This document shows positions 20,087-30,013 of a stretch of DNA of 64,000 nt, one piece after another. Numbering within the stretch: the first letter of the stretch is position 1; each line of letters begins with the position of its first letter. Position numbers and translations under genes: made by a program. The stretch is from positions 20,543,775-20,607,774 of the forward strand of contig JALGPY010000009.1 in the NCBI GenBank assembly GCA_023055425.1, given 5' to 3'. The DNA is from Linanthus parryae (taxonomy: Eukaryota; Streptophyta; Magnoliopsida; Ericales; Polemoniaceae). Below the pieces are notes generated by a model, which worked only from the letters and a program-made list of their open reading frames with translations, searched no databases and was not told the origin of the DNA.

Positions 20087-20751
20087 CTATTTCCGCTTTA
20101 GGGTTGGTGGCTCTTTGAGTGACAGGACTAGGGCCAATTTATGCCAACTTTTTTCGTCCAGCTGTAAAGTGGTCCGGTTTTCAACTTGCATGGCCTGCTC
20201 CTCCTGGAATCTCTCCTCGTTCTCTCTGTCCACTCTGTCAATCTCTGCCCATAGCTCATCCATCTCCTCGTTTCCCATCCTTCTTCGACTACCTCCACTG
20301 CGAAGATGTCTTCATGCTCGTAATAATTCGGTAATAGCAGATTTTTAAAAATGTTGAACTTTACCTTGTCTTAATTAATCTGCATGGTCAGTTCTCCGCT
20401 CTTGCAGTTTATCATGGCCTCTCCGGTAGCCAAAAACGGTCTGCCCAGAATGAGTTGTACGTCTCCTGCCTCCATGTCCAGAATTACAAAATCTGCCGGA
20501 AAAATCAATTCTCCAACTTTCACCAGTATATCTTCAAAAACTCCGTAAGCCTGCTTCACGGATCTGTCCGTCATCTGCAGCTTGATTCTGGTGGGCCTGA
20601 CTTCACCGACTTTCAAAGTTTTGAAAATCGACAAGGGCATCAGATTGATGCTGGCCCCTAGGCCACACAGAGCCTTTCCTGTGTAAGCATTACCTAGGGT
20701 CACCGGGATGACGAAACTGCCAGGGTCCGTCCGATTCCAGCAGCAGCCCAT
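20087..20751 (-). pseudogene. Athila-1 protease and linker, inactive
   Basis: The protease domain (20751-20371) matches Athila-2 protease closely, including [20 protein letters not shown] and [11 protein letters not shown]. The catalytic aspartate, however, is replaced by glycine: LCGLGAS here, against LCDLGAS in Athila-2 (codon GGC near 20670). An in-frame TAA follows the QIN motif. Beyond it the linker continues (KVKFNIF...) but changes frame to a Glu/Asp-rich segment at 20278-20087 that ends in TAG. The domain also lies in a different frame from gag (shift near 20740). At least four lesions make the pol part non-functional. Confidence 0.88.
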
Positions 20752-22504
20752 TCTTCACACAGTTGCTCACTTCTGCCGTCAGATTTATTGTCTCGAAATC
20801 GCTCATAAGTTTCCGTCCATACAAAATATCTTTGAGGAACTTGGCATAACTGGGCATCTTTGCCAACGCCTCCGCAAATGGTATGTTGATATGCAGTAGT
20901 TTGAACATCTCGAGAAATTTGGCGTAGTCCTTGCTATCATCCCTCTTTCGTGTCTTCAAAGGATACGACACCTCCTTGGAGACAGGTACCGTTTCTGCAA
21001 GCTTCTCGTTATGCACTGCATCCTGCTCAATAGATCCCTTTGGCTGGGGGAGGTCGACTGAGCTGTTATCCTGGCCAAATACTTCGCGTTCAACTTCTTT
21101 CGATTTTTCTGCACGTGCGTGGCTAGGATACCGCGGATCCTGTAGTGCTAACCCACTCCGAGTGGTGATGGCATTGATCTGAGCACGTGGATTATTTACT
21201 TTTGTTGAGGGTAAGTTCCCTAGTGCTCTTTCAGTTAGTTGTTGTGCTAACTGCCCTACTTGTACCTCCACAGCGCGCAGTGATGTTTTGGTCATCTGCA
21301 CGTCGGCTGTCAGGGCATCCATATGCGCGAACCAGGACTCCATGGTCTGAAACATGGACTCGATCTTCTTCATACGGGCATCGTACTGCTGTGCAGATGG
21401 GCCTGGCTGAACCTGCTGTGTCGGTGCAGCCTGCTGGGTCGGTGGCTTGTGCTGGAATCCCGGTGCATAAACTGCGGAATTCGGGTTTCCATACCGGAAC
21501 CTGGGATGATCTCTCGTATCCGGTCTATACCAGCTCGGATCCCACTGATGCTGTACGTAATTGTCATCTTCGTTTCTGAGCCCCTCGATGGCTGTGTCCA
21601 AATCTGGTCCGTCTACTGCCGCAACAGTCTTCTTTTCCGAGTAGACTTTCTTAACCAAGTCTTGCACGATCTTGGCCAGATTATCTATCCGATCGTCTTC
21701 TGCTGGCTCAGCTCGGGCCGTGATCCTACGATCATCAAACAGTCGAGTGTCCTGTTTGGCTAACTGCTTCATCAGGTCATATGCACCATCTTTGTCTACA
21801 TGATATAGGAAGTTTCCCCCGGCTTCTCTGTCAACCCTGTCAGCACTCTCCCTGTCTAGGGCATGGTAGAATACCTGCAGGATCTTCGCATCTCCAAAAC
21901 CGTGGTTCGGGCATCTTTTCACCAATCTCATCAATCTGTCCCATGCGTCTACCACCGTCTCCCCCGTCTTCTGCTTAAACGACGGAATCTCGCTCTGTAG
22001 TTGAATGACCCGAGAGGCGGGGTAGAATTTAGCTAGGAAATCTGTGACGCATCCTCCCCACGTTGTGATGGATTTGGATGGTCGGGATTCTAACCAATCT
22101 TTGGCTACTCCGTAAAGACAGCACGGGAACAGGATCAACATCAGTGCCTCAGCTTTGACTCCCTTGTACCGGACATTATTACAGTAATCTTCGAATTTCT
22201 CGATAAAGTCATTCGGGTCTTCGTCGGCTTTGCCATAAAACGGGCAGAGGGTCTGAACAGTCTGGATGGTGGAGGGTTTTATGTCAAAGTGCTCTGCGGT
22301 GATCTCGGGCACCACAATAGCTGGCTCATGTCCTCCCGTAGGGACCTCAAAGTTTTCCACCAACGCCTTTCCAGACCTGTTGTACGTCCTCTGGTTGCTC
22401 TGGGCAGCGAATCTTGCTGCAATCAGATCCTCGATGTATCGAGCCATCTCGGCGGGAGTACGTGTCTCGGGCAGTTCTGGCGTTCCCTCGGTATTGTCGC
22501 CCAT
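20690..22504 (-). CDS. Athila-1 gag protein (604 aa frame)
   Basis: Encodes the capsid polyprotein. A retrotransposon Gag domain lies at about residues 80-260 (PFYGKADEDPNDFIEKFEDY, AKDWLESRP, DAWDRLMRLVKRCPNHGF, QVFYHALDRESAD). A Gln/Pro-rich stretch and the Athila-typical [10 protein letters not shown]...PSHARAE block follow, then the [20 protein letters not shown] region also present in Athila-2. No zinc knuckle is seen. The first ATG after the primer-binding site and a 140-bp leader is at 22504. The last about 20 codons are out of frame with protease because of a small indel near 20740, so the natural protein was a gag-pol fusion. Gag itself remains open and might still be made. Confidence 0.85.
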   Translation of the reverse strand: MGDNTEGTPELPETRTPAEMARYIEDLIAARFAAQSNQRTYNRSGKALVENFEVPTGGHEPAIVVPEITAEHFDIKPSTIQTVQTLCPFYGKADEDPNDFIEKFEDYCNNVRYKGVKAEALMLILFPCCLYGVAKDWLESRPSKSITTWGGCVTDFLAKFYPASRVIQLQSEIPSFKQKTGETVVDAWDRLMRLVKRCPNHGFGDAKILQVFYHALDRESADRVDREAGGNFLYHVDKDGAYDLMKQLAKQDTRLFDDRRITARAEPAEDDRIDNLAKIVQDLVKKVYSEKKTVAAVDGPDLDTAIEGLRNEDDNYVQHQWDPSWYRPDTRDHPRFRYGNPNSAVYAPGFQHKPPTQQAAPTQQVQPGPSAQQYDARMKKIESMFQTMESWFAHMDALTADVQMTKTSLRAVEVQVGQLAQQLTERALGNLPSTKVNNPRAQINAITTRSGLALQDPRYPSHARAEKSKEVEREVFGQDNSSVDLPQPKGSIEQDAVHNEKLAETVPVSKEVSYPLKTRKRDDSKDYAKFLEMFKLLHINIPFAEALAKMPSYAKFLKDILYGRKLMSDFETINLTAEVSNCVKNGLLLESDGPWQFRHPGDPR

Positions 22505-22623
22505 CCTGAAAAAGTAGAGATCTCAAGATCAGTGAGATAACAGAAAAATAAAAATAAAAATAAAATAAAATAAAAATAAAAACTCTAAAAATTAATTCGG
22601 ATTACTAAATAAACACTAAAAAG

Positions 22624-22641
22624 TCCTCGGCAACGGCGCCA
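22624..22641 (-). other. Athila-1 primer-binding site
   Basis: Minus strand TGGCGCCGTTGCCGAGGA lies six bases inside the 5' LTR end. It matches the aspartate-tRNA-type primer site usual for Athila elements and differs at one base from the Athila-2 site (TGGCGCCGTTGCCGGGGA). Confidence 0.9.
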
Positions 22642-22647
22642 AAAACT

Positions 22648-24592
22648 TGATGCGCTTTTTAGCGTACTATTCGCAAGTATACGAATCAAGTAGTATAGAG
22701 TGTATTACGACTCAGATTACCGATCCCACAGGGACTTTGCAGGATTTTCTAGTAGTCAGTTTTAACGAACAGAGTGTAAAAGGGAGGAGTATTATGAGAG
22801 TTTGTAACTAAGTACTGAATGTAAATAATTGAAACGTAAATATTTTTGTGGAAGTTTTCTTAAAATACTCTTAAGGTTGCAAAACTAGGGTTTGAGATAC
22901 TAGATTTTAGGATCCCTTAGGGTCTCTTCAGATTTTCGTTCTAGTTTGATATGAAAACACACATCAGTCTCGTTATCCGTGCCACGTACCAATTGTGCAG
23001 TATCTTTTCTTTTCCTGCACACTATCACAATCCTGCAGACTGTCGGATTCCTGTTAAGCTGCCAAAATCTACAATCTCGTTCTAAGGCTGCTAGGGTTTC
23101 TAACCTGTCCTAATGGCCCGGGTCAGATTCTCTAACAGTTGGTCTCAACGATTTCAGCCTAGTCCTAACTCCCCTTCGCTAATCGACGCATCGGGGTAAG
23201 GTGCTAAATTATGTCTTCTCTTCCTAACCCTAACCAGACGTTTTCACCTACCGGCTCGAGTATGTAGCAATTCTGGTTAGCTACTCCAATCATGCATAAA
23301 CAGTAAAATTCAAAGACAGAATAACTGATAAAAACTGCTGAATTAAGATAGTACGATCATGAACTCGTAGTCAAAACGTAGAACTAATCTCTGAAAACGA
23401 AACCCTAGGTTCACCGAGAACCTAGGTAAAAGTTTAGCTACTGAAATTCATAACGTAAATAACACAGTTTTTGAATGAGAGAGAGAATAAGATCAAACTA
23501 AGTCTTGAATCTGGATTCACGTTTCCGTGCTCTGCGGGGATGCTCCGACTTCTCCTTGGATGTGTTGATGTTGTATGTTGTCTCCTAAAACGAGCCCTGG
23601 ACGAGTCTTTATACAGTGCCGAAGACGTTTCTGGAAACTGCCATAATTACGATACTGCCACTAGACCAAAATCTATCTCGGAATACGTACTCAGCCTCTG
23701 CGTATATACTCAGCTGTCTTTGTATATACTCAGGCCGCAAGCCTCTCTGCTCCTTTCTGCCTCGGCCTGCGTTTTGACCCGTAACTTGTCAAAATTACCA
23801 AAATACCCCTGGGTCAAAACCGCTCCAAATTATGTCCAATCCTGCCTCTGGCCATAGGAAAACTGCTGACTGAATTTGGGAGACAAAATCAAAACTCGAC
23901 TCTGGAAACCCGGGCCCGGCGCCAAAATGACCAAAATACCCCTAGGTCAGAAATTGTCCCGGAAATCGTCATGAACAAGAAATAGTTGCTCCTGATTCTG
24001 GACAACGGGTACCGAGACTCCTACTTGGGCGTGGCCTGTCTGGGACCCAGACTTGACGGGAGTTGGTTTTCTGGCCGGACTCCGTTTCAGCATTATAACC
24101 TGTTTTCGGAAAGCTCTTGACGTCTCTGTTCTTTTGCCTCTGGTTTCACTTCAAAAATTCTAGTCAAGCTCAAGATATTGTCAACTGAGCGCATCCCGAT
24201 CATTTTCGATTCTCGCATTTTCAGCTTTCTCGGTCGGTTTTCACTGCCCGTTTCTCCTCCAGTCTTTCCGTTTTCTGTTCCACTCTCCCTTGTACCAGTC
24301 TCGGTCAAATCCTGCTCCGAGCATTTTCTGCACGTTTCCCGAGGCGAACCTGGTTCTGTCTCGGCACGCATGCCAATGCACTTCCCGAACCTGTTCCTGC
24401 TTAGACAATACGAACATACCCGCGATCATATCCAATAAAAGTACGAAATACGCAGAAATTTACGAAGAGCTAATAAACGTCTCGTTCCTATTTCTGAGGC
24501 TTCCTGAAGGTGAATTCTCGCTAAAACACGGCTTTCCAATACAATAGCACGTTAAATCAGGCTAAAAGATAACCCCTATTTGGGCGTTATCA
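22648..24592 (-). repeat. Athila-1 5' LTR (1945 bp)
   Basis: Starts TGATAACGCCC at 24592 and ends CGCATCA at 22648 on the minus strand, with the CTTGA target-site copy beyond. It is clearly diverged from the 3' LTR at 14877-16847 by substitutions, a rearranged stretch near 22855-22915 and a shorter minisatellite (23681-23732). Confidence 0.92.
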
Positions 24593-25006
24593 CTTGACAA
24601 GGTTTGGATTACAGTCATATACATTTTTTTGAAAGGAGGCATATACATTTGACTACACAATCATTAGCTCGGGTAACTCAGTCGCTAAACAAACTGTCCT
24701 TTTGTTAAAAAGTAATACTTAATTATTAAATCAGAGAGACACATATCACAACAAGACATGGCATTACATATGGTGTTCCCAAGCTAGAGAATGACATCTT
24801 GAGCGCTAGGATACTTTGGTTTCAACGACGAAGGGATTAAAATTCTATTATATCAAAAGAGAGCAAAGTACCAGAGAAAAAAACTTACAGAGATAACTAT
24901 TTGTCCAAAGACCACAATTCAACACTAGCAATTGTTCAAAGAAAAGTAAAAGATTCAGTTTATGATCTTGGTTAACCGAACACAACAGTACTGATTCTGT
25001 TGGCTT
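24593..25006 (-). other. Probable 3'UTR and downstream of a host gene
   Basis: This stretch follows the stop codon at 25009-25007 on the minus strand. It is AT-rich and non-coding, with TAAGTTTTTTTC- and ATATAATAGAATTT-like stretches typical of plant 3'UTRs. I did not find a definite polyadenylation site. Athila-1 inserted about 415 bp beyond the stop codon. Confidence 0.45.
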
Positions 25007-25187
25007 CTACTTTGGAGGTGGAGAGGAGTTGTCTGCTCTAGAAACTTGGGAGGATTGCTTTGCATTGGACCTGGAGGGATATTTCTGTGTTTCGGATACT
25101 GGCTGTTGGAGGTCATCCATTGGTTGCTCATCGAGGTAGCCTGCATTTATTGCTGTATGCATGAGCTGGAATGCCTTGGACGACTGG
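25007..25187 (-). CDS. Terminal coding exon of a host gene, cut by Tat
   Basis: Sixty codons on the minus strand, open to the Tat insertion site and ending in TAG (25009-25007). The reading is hydrophilic and protein-like: KAFQLMHTAINAGYLDEQPM, then a Ser/Gln-rich tail ending PPPK. The upstream continuation lies beyond Tat and Athila-2 at 62974-62983, where the minus strand reads CCTCTCAGCAG, a good splice acceptor. So this was probably the last exon of a gene whose other exons lie beyond the right edge. The family is not recognised. With 23.6 kb plus 14.1 kb of retrotransposon between splice site and exon body, the gene's normal 3' end must be lost in this haplotype. Confidence 0.55.
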
Positions 25188-25814
25188 TGTAGATAGTGCT
25201 TTCTGAGCTAGCAGATCTGGGCCACGTGGCAACCATCTAGCACACCATATTGTGCTCCACACACACTGGATCACCAGCCGCGCTGATCCATGTGGGGGCT
25301 GCGAGACAGGGCCCTCGCATACCACTGCACGGGACTTGTAGGGACTTAGTGGTTTGGAGGCTAGAGTAAGCCCTGTCGCGTGCGAGCCAAGCCCGCACGC
25401 GACCTTTAGTAACTGTTTTGAGAGATTTATGGCACGAGCTCCATAAACTCGGTCAATCCGGTCAAACCCGGTCAACCCCGTAACGGTTCCGGTATTCGCG
25501 CATAACGTGCTGTAACGGTCCCTATATATAAGGACGAACGTGCCGTTGTGGTTAAGATAATTAAACCGCCATTAATGGGCGCATTAACCACACTACAACG
25601 GTCACGTTCCCTGCTATATATAGGACGTTAACCTTTCCATACAAAGGAGAACACACGAGCCATACGCGGAAGCTCTGCCAAACCTCTGTCTCTCTCTCAG
25701 ACATTACTACTGCCTTACTCTCTCCCTACACACAACCCAACTCTTCCTGTGCCATCTCTGATCCTCTACATACGGTGTACACGGAGGTCTCCCCGCCAGA
25801 ATCTCTTGTGCACA
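25188..25814 (+). repeat. Tat 5' LTR (627 bp)
   Basis: Contains a TATA box (TATATATAAGG, about 25523-25533), followed by a large imperfect inverted repeat (25536-25609) and a second TATATATAGG (about 25615-25624). A gypsy-type leader starts after the LTR with TTTTGGTGAACCCGACGTG. Confidence 0.92.
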
Positions 25815-25818
25815 TTTT

Positions 25819-25836
25819 GGTGAACCCGACGTGAAC
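25819..25836 (+). other. Tat primer-binding site
   Basis: TGGTGAACCCGACGTGAA begins four bases after the LTR (TTT spacer). It is the usual position and form for Tat-lineage primer sites. I do not assign the tRNA without a search. Confidence 0.65.
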
Positions 25837-25854
25837 TTACCAACAAAAGCAACC

Positions 25855-27425
25855 ATGTCTCAGGAGGATGATGTTAGCAACAGATCGCCTTCCACCGAAG
25901 CTGCCTAAGGAGAGGAGACCCTCCGTACTCCTGCGACCCCCAGCGAGGCACCGACGTTAGTATCCTTGGACGCCACCGTCCAAGGTCAGGCGAAAGCTCT
26001 CAAAGCTCAGTCTGCGCAGCTAGAACGGATCCTGGCCGTTCTGGGCACCCTTGCACCAAACCCTTCACCAGCCACCGCCGTCTCTCAAGGAGGAGGAGCC
26101 CCTACCGCCCCAGGACTGGGAGTGTCAACCACACCTCCCAACCCTAATCTACAGACTCCACCGGCGACTACGCAGCTGCCTTCAATTCAGGGGTCAACGA
26201 CTCAGATGTTGCCTCTCACTGCTCATACTCCTCAGCCTCCGGCTTTAGCTTCTAACCCGACTTCGCAGTATCCCTTGCCTCCGCCAACGGCGATCTGGGG
26301 CAATGCGAATGGACAATATGTCCCCAATCCTCCGGCGGCGTATGTGTCGCCTCCGCCTGCGGCAACCCCTCCTTCTGCTACCGAGGGAAGCATTCCAGAA
26401 TGTATGACGTCTCTGCAGAAGCGCATGGACACTATTCTGGCTCATCAATCATTCGCGGATACCATCATCCCGAAGCTAGACAACGATCCACCCATCCCGC
26501 GGGAGATCTATCTCATGCCTAAACCGGTGGGGTATAAAGCTCCTAAATGGGACAAGTTCGAGGATGTCAATGGGAACGCTCATGAGCATGTCATGCGTTT
26601 CATTGATGTCATGGGACCATACGGAGCCGATTCCAAATTGATGATGCGAGAGTTCCCAAAATCCTTGGGAAACGTAGCGTACAAGTGGTACCGAACGTTG
26701 GAGGCTGGATCCGTGAAAACTTGGGACGACATGGTCCTGAAGTTCTACACCAAGTTCTTCCAGATGGAAGAAAAGGTGACGATGATCCACCTCTCGCGGA
26801 TGTATCAGAAGCGCGAGGAGGATGGAATAACTTTCATCAAGAAGTTCAGGGCAAAGTCATTGGAATGCAAAGATCCAATGCTCGAAAGTCGGCTTGTAGA
26901 GATATGCCTGCAGTGCATGCGAGACGAATGCAAAGGTATGCTCATCAATTTGCAAACACCTACGTTTTCAAAGCTAATCGAATGCACGAAGAATATCGAG
27001 CCTATAGTAGAGAGGCAGAAAAAGAAGAACGCTCCGGAGCGATCTTTGAGCGACACCACCTACAAAATCGGGAGATTCAGTTACAAGAGGGGATCGAAGC
27101 TGAGGTCAATACAGTTTCACCCCAGAAGCAGGCGAAGGTTGTGAACTTCGACGTACCACCTCTGCCATGTTCGGTGGAGGAGGCAAGTGACCTCTGCAGA
27201 CAATGGCGCAAGGACGGTGTCCTACCGCCGCTCGAGAAGATACCCTCCAAGGAGATGGTGAGGGACCCTAAGTGGTGCGAGTACCACGACAAGGTCATGC
27301 ACCCCACAGCGGAATGTAAGAAGCTCAGGATTGTGTTCAGCCAGAAGATGAAGAACGGCGAGCTGATCGTCAGTGATCACAGGAAGGATGTGCGCAACAA
27401 TCCACTTCCTGCCCATGCGGAGTAA
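25855..27425 (+). pseudogene. Tat gag, broken
   Basis: The natural start is probably ATG 25855 (MSQEDD...), but the 18th codon is TAA (25906-25908); the same frame continues from there to about 27050. It has a Pro/Thr/Ala-rich N-terminal part, then a retrotransposon Gag domain (YKAPKWDKFEDVNGNAHEHV, NVAYKWYRTLEAGSVKTWDD, MYQKREEDGITFIKKFRAKS). Near 27050-27110 the coding sense passes to another frame, where a zinc-binding-like region follows (WCEYHDKVMHPTAECKKL, a C-x-H-type knuckle as in Tat Gag). That frame meets an in-frame TAA at 27423-27425 and then continues into the protease segment. Confidence 0.85.
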
Positions 27426-28467
27426 GACTCAAAAGGCAAAGAGGTCGCCATGATCTCGATTGTGGACTTGGAAGAAGTCGCAGAGGATGGTCTGCCCATC
27501 ATTGCCGAAGTCCATGATGACGAGGACTACAGTGTAGACACAGAGGATGAACGTGCCGATCGGATGAAGGGGTCGCACGGCTTCTGCAGATTCTTCGACG
27601 AGATGAACTTCTCGGAGAAGTGCCGGACAGAAATAACGAAAGCAATCTTGAGGATAGCGGAGGACTACGAGGAGGATCTTGAAGTCTCCAACGGGAAAGT
27701 CATCCGGGCGTCTCGCTCTACAGAAAAGATTATGACCTTTTCTGCCAGCGACAAAAAGACAGATGCGAGCCATCAGAGGCCTCTGTACGTGACGGCCATC
27801 ATCTATGGCGTCGAGTTCAAACGAGCATTCTTCGATGGAGGAGCAGCGGTCAACGTCGTTTCGCTCCACACACTGAAGCTAGCAGGGATCCCCGAGCACA
27901 AGATTGTCAGGCGTCCATCTCCGCTGATGGGATTCGGAAGCGAATCTAGAATGACGATCGGATGGATCCGCCTGGGCGTTCAGATAGGCAAAATCAAGTG
28001 CTCAGCGAAGTTCTATGTCATAGATGCGAACACTACGTACCACATGATCATAGGTCGAGCCTGGATTCACCGCTTCGACGCGGTTCCTTCAACAGCTCAC
28101 CAAGTCATGAAAGCTATCTGGAACGACAGAATAGTCGAGATACCAGCTTCAACGAATCCATTCAACCTGGATGAAGCACATCTTAGCGAGGCAGTGTGGT
28201 TCACCGAGATGGCGGACGAGCAAACACCGGGACCATTCAACCCTACTATTTTACCCCTATGGGAGGACATAAAGGACCAGTCACCTGCGGGAGTAATGGT
28301 GACAAGGGAAGACGCCAAAAGAAAAGCCGCCTACACGCGAAGAGGCGCCGCGAATCGCATACCATCGAAAGAACGTGTACACTCTGAAGAGAATTGCAAA
28401 GCATGACCCCGAAGGCAAAGAGATAGAGAGCTTCTACGCCAACGGGAAGAAGTGCTATCGCATATGA
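27426..28467 (+). pseudogene. Tat protease region, broken
   Basis: Same frame as the end of gag, after the TAA at 27423. It contains an acidic linker, then the retropepsin domain: RAFFDGGAAVNVVS with the catalytic Asp near 27834 (Tat elements typically have D-G-G-[AS]), and the distal YHMIIGRAWIHRF flap/hydrophobic block. The frame shifts just before 28381, after which the sense reads HDPEGKEIESFYANGKK, and an in-frame TGA follows at 28465-28467. All parts are recognisable, so this is a recently broken coding sequence. Confidence 0.85.
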
Positions 28468-30013
28468 AGGTGCGCGGGGATGTCCTCACACGGGCATGGG
28501 GATATCCCTGGGCAAATCAACCAAATCGAGCAGATTACGGTAACGGAAAAGCCAATGCAGGGCACTCCGGATGCGAAGCTCAAAGAAGCACCCGAATGCA
28601 TGGAAGACAGACCCAGACCACAGAAGCAAGAGCTAAAGGAAGTGTTCCTCAGCCCGAACGAGGAAAAGAAAAGGCCAGTCTTTCTAAGCGCGGACCTCAC
28701 AAGCGAGGAAGAGAAAGGACTGCTACAGCTCCTAACCGAGTACAAAGACGTGTTCGCATGGGAGTATGATGAGATGCCCGGACTGGACACAAGCATCACT
28801 ATGCATCGTTTATACATCATCCCGGGTTCTAAACCGATAAAGCAGAGCACAAGAAGCTTCAGGCCGGAGCTTAATGTGAAGATCAAACAGGAGATCGTCA
28901 AACTCCTGGATGCCAAGTTCATAGAGCCGAATCATCATCCAACATGGCTGGCCAACATCGTGCCAGTGGTGAAGAAGAACGGACAGCTTCGCATCTGCGT
29001 GGACTTCCGAGATCTCAATCGCTTCTGCCCCAAGGACGATTTTCCGCTCCCCAACATCGATTTGCTTATCGATTCGACAGCGGCTCATCGCATGTTCAGT
29101 TTCATGGACGGCTTCAGCGGGCACAACCAAATCAAGATGGACCTCGAAGACGCACGAAAGACTGCTTTCATCACCCCAGTGGGAGTGTTCAACTACACGG
29201 TAATGCCCTTTGGTCTCAAGAACGCAGGTGCTACCTACCAGCGAGCCATGATGGCCCTATTCCACGACATGATGCACAAGGAAGTGGAATTCTACGTGGA
29301 TGACCTCGTGGTTAAATCCAAGCAAGAGGCAGATCACCTGGCAGATTTGCGGAAGGTGTTCAACAGATGCAGACGCTTCCAGCTGAAGATGAACCCTATG
29401 AAATGCGCATTCGGGGTAACATGGGGAAAATTCTTGGAATGCGTGGTACATCGCCAAGGAATAGAGCCTTACCTTGCGAAGGTTTCAGCCATCGTCAGCA
29501 TGACCCCGCCGCACGACCAGAGTGCCTTGAAAACATTCTTGGGGAAATTATCATATCTGCGAAGATTCATCCCTGCGGTTGCCGAGATTACTTTCTGCTT
29601 CAGTAATATTCTCAAGAAAGATGCCGCATACAATTGGACCCCGGAGCACGAAGCCGCGTTCGGGAAGCTGAAAGAACTGCTGACATCTTCGAAAATAATG
29701 ATCGCACCTCAGTTGGGATCACCGCTATTACTGTATCTGACGTCAACCAGGAAATCCATAGGAGCACTTTTGGCTCAGGAGTACGAGGGTCAGGAAAGGC
29801 CCATCTACTACATCTCTCGCATTGTGCAGCCCGCAGAATCAAGGTACACAGACATCGAGCGTCACTGCCTTGCTTTGTTCTTCATAATAGAGAAGTTGAA
29901 ACATTACTTTGCGTCGCACAAAGTGGTGGTGGTTACGAAAAGTGATCCCATACGATATCTGTTAACTCACACTACTCCTGGAGGAAGGTTGGCGAAATGG
30001 TACATGACCATTT
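28468..30013 (+). pseudogene. Tat reverse transcriptase and first RNase H, cut by Copia-2
   Basis: Open from the TGA at 28467 to the Copia-2 insertion. RT motifs are all present: QLRICVDFRDLNRFCPKDD, FSFMDGFSGHNQI, VMPFGLKNAGATYQR, and the catalytic FYVDDLVVKS. Connection and RNase H follow (FLGKLSYLRRFIP, ESRYTDIERHCLALFFIIEK, KWYMT). The RNase H N-terminus has lost the usual catalytic Asp context: it reads LLLYLTSTRKSIGALLAQE, as is common in Tat elements, where a second RNase H takes over. The frame stops at the Copia-2 LTR, within the TSD CATTT. Confidence 0.9.

Larger units (their letters stand above)
14877..24592 (-). mobile_element. Athila-1: defective Athila-type Ty3/gypsy element
   Basis: A 9716-bp element on the minus strand with 1.95-kb LTRs and target-site duplication CTTGA (14872-14876 and 24593-24597). 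In transcription order it has the 5' LTR (24592-22648), an Asp-tRNA-type primer site, gag, protease, a linker, the last part of integrase, a conserved hairpin, a long non-coding 3' region with palindromes, a polypurine tract and the 3' LTR (16847-14877). RT, RNase H and the integrase core are missing and the protease active site is mutated, so it could move only with proteins supplied in trans. The LTRs differ at many sites (more than ten in the first 250 bp by eye), making it the oldest complete LTR pair here. Confidence 0.93.
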
